Positions 17,410 to 26,362 of a DNA stretch of 64,000 nt are shown here, one piece after another. This DNA comes from Gordonia heveisoli (GTDB taxonomy: Bacteria > Actinomycetota > Actinomycetes > Mycobacteriales > Mycobacteriaceae): the NCBI RefSeq assembly GCF_030315745.1, contig NZ_JASXSH010000001.1, positions 124,001 to 188,000 on the forward strand, given 5' to 3'. The position numbers and the translations under genes are program-made. The notes beneath the pieces are model-generated. The model was not told the origin of the DNA, searched no databases, and worked only from the letters and a program-made list of their open reading frames with translations. Each line of letters starts with the position of its first letter. Position 1 is the stretch's first letter.

Positions 17410-18735
17410 ATGTCGTCAGGCCAGGTCATCATCCGTAGTGGTCGCCGTACCCACCGTCGCGGTGGACCACTCGCCGATGCCATCGCTGTCGGCGCGGTCA
17501 CCGCGCTCGCCGCCGTCGCCACAGTTCTGACCGGCGTCGCCGGTGCCGGACCGGCCGGCGCCTCGACCTGCGCCGCGACCGGCTTTCACGGCGGCGACGT
17601 CGGCAGTACCGGTAGTTCGGGCTCGAGCGATCTCGGCATGGGCAGCCTCGACTTCGGGAGTTACCGGGCAGGTGGCAAGAAGCCGCAGGGTCCGCTGGTC
17701 AAGCTGACCGGTCCCAGCCGTGCGATCCAATGGGTCACCGGGCCGCGGAGTCCCAATCGCACCGACCAGCGGTTCTCCATCACCTCGACCGATGTCGGCG
17801 TCATGTGGGACAACGGCTCCGGTCAGATCCTGATGGCCTTCGGGGACACCTGGGGCAGATGTGCCGGTCAAATGGTGTGGCGGCACAACACCATGCTGCG
17901 CAGCACCGGCCCGACCAACCTGGACAAGGGCATCTCCTTTCCCGGCGCCATCCCGGGATCGATCCGTTCGGGCGCGTCGGTGACGCCCGGACACCCCACC
18001 TTCGCCCAGCCGATGCTCAACGCGGTGGGCGTCCGCAACATCGAGGTCGGCGTGATCCCGACCGGCGGCATCGCGATCGGCGGCGTGCAGTACGCCTCGG
18101 TCATGTCGATCCACAAATGGTCCGGTCCAGGCCGCTGGGACACCAACTATTCGGCCATCGCGGTGTCCCGCAACAACGGCCAGACCTGGGCGATCGCGAA
18201 CAGCACGGTGCGCGCGAATGTGGACCTGAGCCTGCCCGGTGTACCGCAGGTCCGTACTGGTCATGGGCGATTCCAGATGGGCGCATTTCTCCGTAGCGGC
18301 GGCTACGTCTATCAGTACGGCACGCCGAACGGCCGCCATGGCGCGGCGTACGTCGCACGTTTCCGGCCCGCCGACATCCTTAACCTGAACCGCTACGAGT
18401 ACTTCCACGGGCCGGACTCGTGGTCACCCGATCCGGCCGTCGCGGTGCCCGTCGTACGGGCGCCGGTCAGCGAGATCTCGGTGGCCTACAACTCCTATCT
18501 CAAGCGGTTCGTGATGCTCACCGAGAATGCTGGCAACATCATGCTGCGCACCGCCCCCACCCCAGTCGGTCCGTGGAGCGGACAGCATGTGATCGTCTCG
18601 CGCGACCAGGCCGCCGGGATGTACGCACCCTTCATCCACCCGCGTTCGGACGGCCAGATGCTGTACTTCGTCGCGTCACGCTGGGACGACTACAACGTCA
18701 TGCTGATCCGTACCGACCTTGCCAAGGTGCGCTGA
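17410..18735 (+). CDS. Secreted DUF4185-domain protein
   Basis: 441 residues from ATG 17410, preceded by gcaggggg. The twin-Arg-containing N-terminus (SGRRTHRRGGPLADAIAVGAV) and hydrophobic stretch about 20-50 end at AGAS, so it is exported. A Gly/Ser linker (about 60-90) leads into a DUF4185 domain with repeated blade-like blocks: DVGVMWDNGSGQILMAFGDTWG, YSAIAVSRNNGQTWAIANSTV, PVSEISVAYNSYLKRFVMLT and DQAAGMYAPFIHPRSDG. DUF4185 is found in mycobacterial surface proteins and looks like a five-bladed beta-propeller related to glycoside hydrolases. Substrate and activity are unknown. Confidence 0.85.
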   Translation: MSSGQVIIRSGRRTHRRGGPLADAIAVGAVTALAAVATVLTGVAGAGPAGASTCAATGFHGGDVGSTGSSGSSDLGMGSLDFGSYRAGGKKPQGPLVKLTGPSRAIQWVTGPRSPNRTDQRFSITSTDVGVMWDNGSGQILMAFGDTWGRCAGQMVWRHNTMLRSTGPTNLDKGISFPGAIPGSIRSGASVTPGHPTFAQPMLNAVGVRNIEVGVIPTGGIAIGGVQYASVMSIHKWSGPGRWDTNYSAIAVSRNNGQTWAIANSTVRANVDLSLPGVPQVRTGHGRFQMGAFLRSGGYVYQYGTPNGRHGAAYVARFRPADILNLNRYEYFHGPDSWSPDPAVAVPVVRAPVSEISVAYNSYLKRFVMLTENAGNIMLRTAPTPVGPWSGQHVIVSRDQAAGMYAPFIHPRSDGQMLYFVASRWDDYNVMLIRTDLAKVR

Positions 18736-18830
18736 CCGGCTCGGGTTTGGCCGGACCCGCCGCCGCGCCCGATCATCTTCTGATCCCCGCGCCCCTTTCC
18801 CACCACGGCGATTGCTGACAGACTGACGCG

Positions 18831-19361
18831 GTGGGTAGACGAGTGGTGCTGATCCGAGCCGTCAACGTCGGCGGTGCAAAGCTACCGATGGCCGAATTGC
18901 GTTCGATCGCCGCGGAACTCGGAGCGACCGACATTTCGACCTACATCGCCTCCGGCAATCTGCTGTGCAATCCGGACGGCGATCCGGCACAGTTCGACCG
19001 TGCGCTGGAACACGCCATCGAAGAGCGATACCACTACTTCCGCGAGGTCATCAGTCGCACACCCGCACAACTGCGGGCCGCACTCGACGCCCACCCCTTC
19101 GAGGTCGCGGACGAAAAGTTCTCCTACGTCTACTTCCTCACCCGAGCACCGAGTGCCGAAGCGGCCGCCGCCTTCGAGGCCCGCGACTTCGACGGCGAAC
19201 AGGTCCGGGTCATCGGCGACGACCTTCATCTCCGCTATCCAGGCGGCGCCGGCCAGTCGAGGCTGGGTGCGTCGACTATCGCGAAAGCCCTTGGCGTACA
19301 GGGCACCGGACGCAACCTGCGTACCGTCGGTAAGCTCATCGAGCTCGCGGGCCCCGAGTAG
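18831..19361 (+). CDS. DUF1697 family protein
   Basis: 176 residues from GTG 18831. The family pattern is clear: VVLIRAVNVGGAKLPMAELRSIAAELG, YIASGNLLC, the central ISRTPAQLRAALDAHPF, and the C-terminal LGVQGTGRNLRTVGKLIEL. DUF1697 proteins are small cytoplasmic proteins with a ferredoxin-like fold and no defined activity. The gene stands alone and its stop is 4 bp from the stop of the converging MetE-like gene. Confidence 0.85.
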   Translation: MGRRVVLIRAVNVGGAKLPMAELRSIAAELGATDISTYIASGNLLCNPDGDPAQFDRALEHAIEERYHYFREVISRTPAQLRAALDAHPFEVADEKFSYVYFLTRAPSAEAAAAFEARDFDGEQVRVIGDDLHLRYPGGAGQSRLGASTIAKALGVQGTGRNLRTVGKLIELAGPE

Positions 19362-19365
19362 CCGG

Positions 19366-20406
19366 TCAGTGCAGAACCGCGGTGTCGGCGGTCAGTTCTT
19401 CCCACGCGTCGGCAACCGCACGCAGTTGATCGGCTGAATGTCGGCCGAGACCGCATTCGGTCGACAGCCCGAAATCCGGTAGGAACTCGGCGGCCAGTGC
19501 TGCCCGTTCCCGGGCGCCGGCCGCACCGTCCTCGGCATGCAGCAGGCCGAGGAACACCTCGGTTTCCGGTTCCAGGGCCAGGTCGGCCAACGGGCGCCAG
19601 TGCGCGCGCCGGTTCCAGGCGGCCACGGTTGCCGCGTGGATCGCATTGATCGGACGAGACACATGCCGCGACAGCCCATTGGCCACCGCGACAATCGTCG
19701 AGGCGTCACGCGGCAGGATATGACGACCACCTCGCGCGGCCGCTTCGGCGTCGGGTGGATCGCCCATGAACGGAGACGCACCGAATTTCGAATCGCCGTA
19801 GCAGAGGTGGAAGGTCAGCTCGGCGTCGTCGTGCACCCATTCCGCGAGGCGGGCCGTCGCCCGGAGGATCGCCTCGGGACCGGCGTACGGATTCGGGAAC
19901 CACCCCTCGACGGTCGCCAGCTCGGTGGGCAGATCCCATTGCACAGCAAGGTCACTCGGCGGGATCAACTCCTGTAGCCGGGCCACGCTCTGCGCCAGAC
20001 GCTCCTCGTAGGCGATGGCCACCTCGACCTGGGAATCGAGTTCGACGAATGAGTTGACCGCGTTGAACGGCGTCGGGATGGACACCAGGAAGCGTGAATC
20101 CGGCGTCAGGGCCCCGTTGTCGCGGGCCTCCCGGAATCGTTGATACGAGTCGGCGGCCACCGTATGGTAGTCGATCGCATCGAAGGACACGGCGGTGCCC
20201 GGCCGGACCCGCGCCCGTCCGTCGACGACGTCGAGGGTCGCGTTCGCCAGGAAGTGATCGGCCTGCGTCAGCACCCAATTCGCCCGCGGCCCGGGCTCAC
20301 CGTCGGGGACCCGGACAACACCGGGCTGAAAGTCGCGCCCCACCAGGGTGAACGCATCCTCGACGGTCGGCACGTTGATGCTGCCGGTCAGATAGAACCT
20401 TGCCAT
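19366..20406 (-). CDS. MetE-like (cobalamin-independent methionine synthase C-terminal) protein
   Basis: 346 residues forming only the catalytic TIM-barrel half of a MetE-like protein. The Zn-ligand pattern of MetE is kept: His200-x-Cys202 in FHLCYGD and Cys318 in TECGLGR. There is no N-terminal folate/peptide domain, so it cannot be a standard methionine synthase. Such stand-alone barrels act as methyltransferases or C-S bond enzymes on diverse thiols. It lies 48 bp downstream of a DszC/SfnB-type flavin monooxygenase gene on the same strand. A role in handling a sulfur compound is a reasonable inference, but the substrate is not known. Confidence 0.75.
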   Translation of the reverse strand: MARFYLTGSINVPTVEDAFTLVGRDFQPGVVRVPDGEPGPRANWVLTQADHFLANATLDVVDGRARVRPGTAVSFDAIDYHTVAADSYQRFREARDNGALTPDSRFLVSIPTPFNAVNSFVELDSQVEVAIAYEERLAQSVARLQELIPPSDLAVQWDLPTELATVEGWFPNPYAGPEAILRATARLAEWVHDDAELTFHLCYGDSKFGASPFMGDPPDAEAAARGGRHILPRDASTIVAVANGLSRHVSRPINAIHAATVAAWNRRAHWRPLADLALEPETEVFLGLLHAEDGAAGARERAALAAEFLPDFGLSTECGLGRHSADQLRAVADAWEELTADTAVLH

Positions 20407-20454
20407 GATGTGGTCCTCGCACTCGAAAACGGTTGAGAGAGTTGTCGGATCGAC

Positions 20455-21702
20455 TCAGAGCAGCACACCCAAACGCGGCGGTCGCGTCCCGTGCAGGGTG
20501 TGGTTGCCGAGGTGGACGTACTTCCACCGAGCCGGGTCGTGGAGCGAATGCACCCGGACGTTGCGCCAGTGCCGATCGAGCGCCAGCGGACCGTCGGTCG
20601 CCGAGGTGCCCGCCACCTCGAAGATGCCGCCCGCGATCTCGACGGCGAATTCCTGCGCCAGCGCCTTGGCCGCGGCGATTCGCAGGGATGCCGCGGCAGC
20701 GCTCTCCCGGGTGAGTACCTCCTCGGCAGCGGCCGCATCGATCAGATCCGCACCGTGCGCCAGCAGCGACTCCAGGGCGTACAGCCGTGCGGTGAGCTCA
20801 CCGATACGTCGGACCACATGGGGCTCGGCGTCGGCCGTGTCGACCCCGGCCTCGAACCACGGCCGGCTCCTGGTGCGTACGAACTCAGCGCCGTCCTCCA
20901 AGGCGGCGCGGGCGATCCCGATGTCGATTGCGGCGTGCAATGCCTGGTCGAAGGCACCAAGGAAGCTGGGATCGGAGTCAACCGGATCCGGGTCGGGTCC
21001 TTCGTCGACGACGAATGCGTCGTCGACGAACACATTGTCGAGCACCACTTCGCCGCTCGCCGTGCCCTGCTGGCCGAAGGATGACCACTTGTCGAGGTTG
21101 AGCGTGACACCCTGCGCATCGGGCCGGATGAACACGCTGGCACCGTGCGCCGGCTCGGTTCCCGGGATCCGGGCGGCGACGGCGATCCACGACGCCCCCA
21201 GCGCGCCGGTCGCGTAGTACTTAGTCCCGTCGAGCACCCACTTGTCGTCGACCTTGCGGACCGTGGTGGCACGATCGCGTGCGGTGCGGGTACCTCGTTC
21301 CGCAGTTGCATTGCCAATCCGCTTGCCGTTCAACGCATCCGCGTAGATACTGCGGGCGGGTTCGCGGTCACCGAGCGCGGAGATCGCCTGCACCAGAAGG
21401 TAATGCGCCAGATGCAGCTGGCCGACCGCGGAGTCGGCCCGAGACAGCCGACGGAACACCTCGATCACGACCGACGGCGGTAGACCCGGACCGCCGGCCG
21501 CCGCCGGAACCGAGATCCCCAGTAGCCCCGACCGGGCCACGAGGTCGAGTTCGGCAATCGGCAGTTCGCCGGCCACCTCCCGCTGCGCCGCCGTCGACGC
21601 GATCTGTGGGGCGATCGCATCCACCGCCGCCAGCGCCGCCTCGCGGCTGGTCAGCAGCGGTACCGACGCACGGAGGTCGGCGGATTCGGCGGCAACGGTC
21701 AT
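20455..21702 (-). CDS. Acyl-CoA dehydrogenase-fold flavin monooxygenase (DszC/SfnB-like)
   Basis: 415 residues from ATG 21702 with aggagt upstream. It has the acyl-CoA dehydrogenase fold but not the catalytic Glu pattern. The best fit is the flavin-dependent monooxygenase branch containing dibenzothiophene monooxygenase DszC and the sulfur-acquisition oxidoreductase SfnB: FRRLSRADSAVGQLHLAHYLLVQAI, the mid-domain LDGTKYYATGALGASWIAVAA, and the C-terminal ALDRHWRNVRVHSLHDPARWK, a motif of that branch. Such enzymes need reduced flavin from a separate reductase. Tandem motifs at 21759-21791 lie in its promoter. Co-directional with the MetE-like gene downstream. Confidence 0.82.
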   Translation of the reverse strand: MTVAAESADLRASVPLLTSREAALAAVDAIAPQIASTAAQREVAGELPIAELDLVARSGLLGISVPAAAGGPGLPPSVVIEVFRRLSRADSAVGQLHLAHYLLVQAISALGDREPARSIYADALNGKRIGNATAERGTRTARDRATTVRKVDDKWVLDGTKYYATGALGASWIAVAARIPGTEPAHGASVFIRPDAQGVTLNLDKWSSFGQQGTASGEVVLDNVFVDDAFVVDEGPDPDPVDSDPSFLGAFDQALHAAIDIGIARAALEDGAEFVRTRSRPWFEAGVDTADAEPHVVRRIGELTARLYALESLLAHGADLIDAAAAEEVLTRESAAAASLRIAAAKALAQEFAVEIAGGIFEVAGTSATDGPLALDRHWRNVRVHSLHDPARWKYVHLGNHTLHGTRPPRLGVLL

Positions 21703-21758
21703 CGTGACTCCTGTGTTCGATGTCGTGGTGAGGGCGAAACGCACTGTGCAGAAGCCGT

Positions 21759-21791
21759 ATACGGGGTAGAAGTTGGCATACGGGGGTAGAA
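21759..21791 (-). promoter_or_regulatory. Direct repeat in the DszC/SfnB-like gene promoter
   Basis: On the minus strand, ttctaccccgtat (21771-21759) and ttctacccccgtat (21791-21778) are near-identical direct repeats about 20 bp apart, two helical turns. They sit 57-89 bp upstream of ATG 21702, a position suited to an activator. The cognate protein is unknown. Confidence 0.45.
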
Positions 21792-21902
21792 ACGGTGACA
21801 GTCGCGAATCTCGACCTTCACCCTGTCGCGACCGTCACCCGCTGGCGAGATTTACGGGCGGCCTGAGCCAAAGATCCGCGGCGCTGCACCCACAGCGTCC
21901 GG

Positions 21903-22916
21903 TCAGTACGCCGACGGCGCGCCCGCCGGCCGGATGCCGTGATGTAGTTCGGCGACATCGGGATGCGCACGCGTACGCGACTTCCACGCATTCTCGCCGT
22001 AGGTGTTGAAGATGGGGTTGTCCGGATCGAGTTCGACGCCGCGGGCCCGGCCGGCGAGTTCAGCGGGTAGGTCGAGCACCGGGATCTGGGCGTCGAGTCC
22101 GGGATTGAGAAAGTAGGGAATGGCGATGCGATCGCGTCCGACCGGCGGTGCCAGCACCCGATGCCGGGTGGCCCGGAGGTAGCCGCCGGTCGCCACCTCC
22201 AACAACTCGCCGATGTTGACGATGAAGGCGCCCGGCAGCGGGGGGACGTCGATCCAGTCACCGCCGGGACCCTCCACCTGCAACCCCTGCGTACCCGGTT
22301 CGACGAGAAGAAGGGTCAGTACCCCGGAGTCCTTGTGCGCCCCCACGCCCTGGGCGGTGTCATCGGTGCCGGGGTAGCGGACGACCTTGATCAGGGTGGC
22401 CGGGCGATCGTCGAAGGCGGCGTCGAAGATGTCCTCAGCAGCGCCGAGTGCCCCGGCCCAATGCCGGAGCAGCGCGCGGCCGACGCGCGCGAGATCCTCC
22501 GCCCACGCCTCGAAAGCCGGTCGGAGTTCGGGCAACGCCGTGGGCCAGAGATTGGGTCCCTGCAGTCGCCAATAGCCGTCGGCGCCGTCGATGACCGCAC
22601 GTTCGGGTCCGATGTCGATCTGCTCGCGCCAGTCGACGGCACCGTTCGTCAGTTCACCGCCCAGCCGCGAATAGCCGCGGAACTGGGGACTCTTGAGCTG
22701 GGAGATCTCATCCTTGTCCGCTGCGGAGAGAGCGAAGAACCGCCGGGCGAGGCCGATCAGCTCTCCGAAGCGTTCCGCCGCGATCCCGTGCCCGACGAGG
22801 TAGAAGAATCCCAGCTCGTGCGTGGCGGCCAGGATGTCCCGGCGAAACGTCTGCGGATCCTTCGCCGCGACGGCCAGGTCCAGTGTGGGCAACGCGGCAG
22901 ACTTCTCGGTGACCAT
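21903..22916 (-). CDS. Isopenicillin N synthase-like Fe(II) oxygenase
   Basis: 337 residues in the IPNS/2-oxoglutarate-Fe(II) oxygenase family. The iron triad is intact: His194 and Asp196 (VGAHKDSGVL) and His252 (LRATRHRVLAP). The usual Arg-x-Ser that holds the 2-oxoglutarate carboxylate reads Arg263-Ile-Ala265, so the co-substrate site is altered. The N-terminal DIOX_N block is present (AATHELGFFYLVGHG). It is unlikely to make penicillin, as no NRPS is nearby. It is co-directional with the flavin monooxygenase and MetE-like genes, 200 bp downstream of it. Substrate unknown. Confidence 0.85.
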   Translation of the reverse strand: MVTEKSAALPTLDLAVAAKDPQTFRRDILAATHELGFFYLVGHGIAAERFGELIGLARRFFALSAADKDEISQLKSPQFRGYSRLGGELTNGAVDWREQIDIGPERAVIDGADGYWRLQGPNLWPTALPELRPAFEAWAEDLARVGRALLRHWAGALGAAEDIFDAAFDDRPATLIKVVRYPGTDDTAQGVGAHKDSGVLTLLLVEPGTQGLQVEGPGGDWIDVPPLPGAFIVNIGELLEVATGGYLRATRHRVLAPPVGRDRIAIPYFLNPGLDAQIPVLDLPAELAGRARGVELDPDNPIFNTYGENAWKSRTRAHPDVAELHHGIRPAGAPSAY

Positions 22917-22979
22917 GGCCCCAGTATCCGCCCGCCGTTGCGCCCCGACCAGGGTTCGGATCCCAGGTGGTGCAACCGG

Positions 22980-23456
22980 TCAGATACGACGCAGCGTGGC
23001 GGTCACCCGATCCAGGTCGGCCAGCTGATCCGCCTTCGGCGCCTCCCACAGCTTCTTCGGCAGTTCTTCGAGTACCGCGATCGCCGACTCGGTCGCATCC
23101 AAGGCCTCGGTTCGCTCGTCGCCCTCCTGCTGCGACGCCGCGATCAACCGGTCATCGGTGTCGAAGACCGCCTCGTCGAGGTGGTCACGGGCGGCGACCA
23201 GTTCCGGATCGCGCGGGATCGCGGGATTGTTGTGGACGTCGGCGATCGCGTACCGGATACGCCGATGCAACAACGCCTCCCGCGTATTGCCGGTCGCCCA
23301 CTCCGCGGGCGCTCGGCTCGGCTTGCCCGGGATCAGGTCGGTGGATCGCGCGAACTTTCGGATCCGCTTGTCGGAATCGAACGCGAACCACGCCGCACCA
23401 CCGAGAATGATCAGCGCGACCACGACGGTGACCACGATGACGATGACGGCGATCAT
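22980..23456 (-). CDS. Small membrane-anchored protein, function unknown
   Basis: 158 residues. Residues 1-25 (MIAVIVIVVTVVVALIILGG) form an N-terminal membrane helix. The remainder is a soluble, mainly helical region with a basic stretch (DSDKRIRKFARSTDLIPGKPSRAP) and an acidic one (EGDERTEALDATESAIAVLEELPKK). No domain was recognised; it is probably an actinobacterial conserved hypothetical protein. It lies 63 bp upstream of the IPNS-like gene on the same strand and could be cotranscribed. Confidence 0.65.
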   Translation of the reverse strand: MIAVIVIVVTVVVALIILGGAAWFAFDSDKRIRKFARSTDLIPGKPSRAPAEWATGNTREALLHRRIRYAIADVHNNPAIPRDPELVAARDHLDEAVFDTDDRLIAASQQEGDERTEALDATESAIAVLEELPKKLWEAPKADQLADLDRVTATLRRI

Positions 23457-23575
23457 CGGCGTACCTCTCGAATCCGCACCGCGTACCCGGCCACATCAGA
23501 TCGCTGCATGACTCAACCCTAACGCGCCGCAGCATCGAAGAGTGACCACATCGCAGGCGTACACGCACGCACCGG

Positions 23576-24847
23576 TCAGGACCCCGACACTCCCTTGGGT
23601 GCCGAACCGGACATGAAGCCGAACAGGTAGCCCGCGACCCGGCGCATCTGGATCTCGTCGGCCCCCTCGGTGATCCGATACCGCCGGTGATGCCGGTAGA
23701 TGTGTTCGAACGGTTCGTGGCGGGAGTAGCCCCGGCCGCCGAAGACCTGCATCGCCTGGTCGGCCGCATCGCAGCACAGCCGATTCGCCTGGTAGTTGCA
23801 CATGGACACCTCAGCCGAGGCGGAGAACGGCCCGTAGGTGTCCATCTTCCAGGCGGTTTCGCGGATCAGTGCCCGGGCCATCGCGGCCCGCGTGTGCAGG
23901 TCGACCAGCGGGAACTGGATCGCCTGGTTGGTGGAGAGCTTCTTGCCGAACGGGGCGCGTTCGTTGGCGTAGGCGACCGCGCGGTTGATGCAGTACTGGG
24001 CGGCGCCCAGGCTGGCGGCCGCCTGACGGATCCTGTTCTCGTTGAAGAAGTGCTGCACCACCTGCAGCCCCCGGCCCTCCTCCCCGAACAGCGCCGACGC
24101 CGGCACCCGGACGTCGCGCAGACTCACATGGGCGTGATCGGTCGGCATGTTGAAGGTCCACAGGTATTCCTCGACGGTGAATCCCGGAGACTGCGGGTCG
24201 ACGAGGAATGCGGTGATGCCGCGGGCGTCGCCGGGTTCACCGCTGGTGCGGGCGAAGACGATGTCGCGGTGTGCGGCATGGATGCCGGTGTTCCAGGTCT
24301 TCTCACCGCTGATCACCCAGTCGTCGCCGTCGCGGACCGCGGTGGTCTCCATATACGTGGCGTCGGAGCCATGGTCGGGTTCGGTGATACCGAAGGCGAA
24401 GAACTTGGTGCCTGCGGCCAGACCCTCGACCCATTCCTCCTGCTGTTCCGGCGTTCCGTATTCGAGCATGAGTAGCAGCCCGATGTTGTTGCCGACCACG
24501 GAATGCTCATTCTGCAGATCGCAGTGCAGCCCGAGCCCGCGCGTGGTCAGGTGTTCACGAATGATCGCCATCGACAGGTTCGACCCGTCGCGGCCACCGA
24601 ATTTCGCGGGAAACGGGTAGCGGAAGTGGCCCGCGGCATCGGCCCGACGACGGGCTTCGCCAAGCAGCGCCTCCCACTCCGCAGTCGGCAGTCCGCCATG
24701 TTCCCAGTCGGTTCGCGCATCTTCGCGCCGATGATCGAAGAACCGGATGTTGTCGTCGGCCTGTTCGAGCGGGACGATTTCGGCGTCGATGAAGGCGTCG
24801 AGCTCGGCGAGATAGTCGCGCAACGATTCCGGCAGAGCGAAATCCAT
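23576..24847 (-). CDS. Acyl-CoA dehydrogenase (FadE), kinase-linked type
   Basis: 423 residues from ATG 24847, chosen for the excellent ribosome site aggagga. Acyl-CoA dehydrogenase: the FAD/substrate loops read FAFGITEPDHGSDATYMETTA and WVISGEKTWNTG, and the C-terminal QVFGGRGYSRHEPFEHIYRHHRRYRITEGADEIQMR includes an Arg-rich FAD contact and an acidic residue near the active site. It follows, by 63 bp on the same strand, a gene for an aminoglycoside-phosphotransferase-fold kinase. This gene pair resembles the two halves of animal ACAD10/ACAD11 and the LvaA/LvaC proteins, which handle 4-hydroxyacyl-CoA. Confidence 0.88.
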   Translation of the reverse strand: MDFALPESLRDYLAELDAFIDAEIVPLEQADDNIRFFDHRREDARTDWEHGGLPTAEWEALLGEARRRADAAGHFRYPFPAKFGGRDGSNLSMAIIREHLTTRGLGLHCDLQNEHSVVGNNIGLLLMLEYGTPEQQEEWVEGLAAGTKFFAFGITEPDHGSDATYMETTAVRDGDDWVISGEKTWNTGIHAAHRDIVFARTSGEPGDARGITAFLVDPQSPGFTVEEYLWTFNMPTDHAHVSLRDVRVPASALFGEEGRGLQVVQHFFNENRIRQAAASLGAAQYCINRAVAYANERAPFGKKLSTNQAIQFPLVDLHTRAAMARALIRETAWKMDTYGPFSASAEVSMCNYQANRLCCDAADQAMQVFGGRGYSRHEPFEHIYRHHRRYRITEGADEIQMRRVAGYLFGFMSGSAPKGVSGS

Positions 24848-24910
24848 CAAGGTCCTCCTGGGTCGAGGTATGTCGACAACTAACGGATCTGCGCTACCGC
24901 GCGCCACCGC

Positions 24911-26362
24911 TCACGGATGCTCAATCGCGAAGTAGCGCGGGTTGGCGACGGCCAGCCGCGCCCGTACGTCGGCGGCGACGGCGGCCCGAACGTGCTGATC
25001 GTCGATGTCGAGTCGGCCGTCGAGGATCCGCCGGGCGAGGTCACGCTGGTCGTCGATGCCCAGCTGTCGCAGGCGAACAACGCTCTGCGCGACCATATCC
25101 GGGCCGTCGAGGAGTTGACGGCGGACGACGTCGACGACATTGGCCGCAACCCGGGTGTGGAATCGGATGTGCCCGGGCAGGTTCTCCCCCACCTCCGGCT
25201 GCCGCAGGAAGTCGGCGACCGCGGCGAGGAGTTGCTCGATGCTCGGCGACCCGTACAGGTCGGTCGGCGACGTCGGCGATTCACCGGCCGCGATGGGATC
25301 GTCGACCGGTCCGGGGGTGGCGATGCCCAAGTCGAGCAAAGCGTCGAATTCCTGCTCGGCGCTGCGCCTTCCAATGGCCGCGAGTTCCACCGACCGTTCG
25401 GTTCCATCGAGGTGCCGATTGGCCTGCACAGCACACAGCAGCCCCCACCGGACGGTCGCGTAGAGCTCCCACCAGCGCAGTGCTTCCTCGGTGGGACGCC
25501 AGCCGGCCGCCGCCGCATAGGCGTCGAGCAGATCGGCCCGTTCCCCCATTCCGGCGACCGGGCGAGGGACGGAGAACCGCCACGCCTTGGCACACAACCA
25601 CCCGAGGTCCTCGAGCGGGTCACCGATATGGGTGAGTTCCCAATCCAGCACCGCGGCAATGCCGTCGGCGTCGATGAGCAGGTTACCCAGCCGAAAGTCA
25701 CCGTGTACAACGGTGATTCGCGGCGACGGCGGCGGGCGGTGATCGGCCAGCCACCGGACTGCCAGCGCCAGGCCGGCAGGCATCTCGTCATATTCGCGCG
25801 GACACAGCTGACGCAACGCCGCCAATGGATCGGCCTGCTCAACCAGTGCGCCGGCCCGGTCGCGGTCGATCCGGTGGACACACGCCAGCTCCGCACCTGC
25901 CTGTGCGACGAACCGGGTACGGGCGACGGCGTAGTTGTCGTCGCGGAGAATCTTGCGCGGAATCGATTCCCCGGCAACAAAGTTCATCACGAGATACGGA
26001 TAGCCCAGCACGCTGTCGGCGAAACCGTGATCGAGCACCTCGGGCACCTTCACCCCGGCCTGCGCTGCCGCGGTCAACACGTCGACCTCGGCACGCAAGC
26101 CGCCGTCCCCGTCGTCGGCGGCCGGCACGGCACGGACGATCACGGATTCGGTTCGCCCGTCATCGGCCTCGAAGCCGAGCAGGTAGGTCGCGCGACTCGC
26201 ACCGGCGGGCAGGATGCGCGCGTCACGCAGGAACAGCGTGCTACCGCGGTGTTGCGCCAGCCGCTCGGCGATCCGTGCGCCAACCTCGTCGGCCGCGGTC
26301 ACTCGGCGGTCGAGGTCCGCGCCGTCGATCACCGCCGGCCGATCGTCGTGTTGCTGACTCAC
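24911..26362 (-). CDS. Aminoglycoside-phosphotransferase-fold kinase with C-terminal DUF6285
   Basis: 483 residues. The N-terminal two thirds form an APH/choline-kinase-like domain: Brenner motif VVHGDFRLGNLL with the catalytic Asp, then the metal-binding AVLDWELTHIGDPLEDLGW. From about 365 on, SIEQLLAAVADFLRQPEVGENLPGHIRFHTRVAANV matches the DUF6285 domain that commonly follows these kinases. It is first in an operon with the acyl-CoA dehydrogenase gene. In LvaA/ACAD10/11 systems, the kinase phosphorylates a hydroxyacyl-CoA that the dehydrogenase partner then converts. A similar hydroxy-lipid route is inferred here. A drug-resistance role is unlikely. Confidence 0.85.
   Translation of the reverse strand: MSQQHDDRPAVIDGADLDRRVTAADEVGARIAERLAQHRGSTLFLRDARILPAGASRATYLLGFEADDGRTESVIVRAVPAADDGDGGLRAEVDVLTAAAQAGVKVPEVLDHGFADSVLGYPYLVMNFVAGESIPRKILRDDNYAVARTRFVAQAGAELACVHRIDRDRAGALVEQADPLAALRQLCPREYDEMPAGLALAVRWLADHRPPPSPRITVVHGDFRLGNLLIDADGIAAVLDWELTHIGDPLEDLGWLCAKAWRFSVPRPVAGMGERADLLDAYAAAAGWRPTEEALRWWELYATVRWGLLCAVQANRHLDGTERSVELAAIGRRSAEQEFDALLDLGIATPGPVDDPIAAGESPTSPTDLYGSPSIEQLLAAVADFLRQPEVGENLPGHIRFHTRVAANVVDVVRRQLLDGPDMVAQSVVRLRQLGIDDQRDLARRILDGRLDIDDQHVRAAVAADVRARLAVANPRYFAIEHP

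Noticed and set aside
19366-20406. Authentic cobalamin-independent methionine synthase (metE)
   Set aside because: Less than half the length of MetE; only the C-terminal barrel is present.
21903-22916. Penicillin biosynthesis (isopenicillin N synthase)
   Set aside because: No ACV synthetase or other beta-lactam genes; the Arg-x-Ser motif is altered.
24911-26362. Aminoglycoside-resistance gene
   Set aside because: Domain organisation with DUF6285 and operon linkage to FadE point to hydroxyacyl-CoA metabolism, not drug modification.
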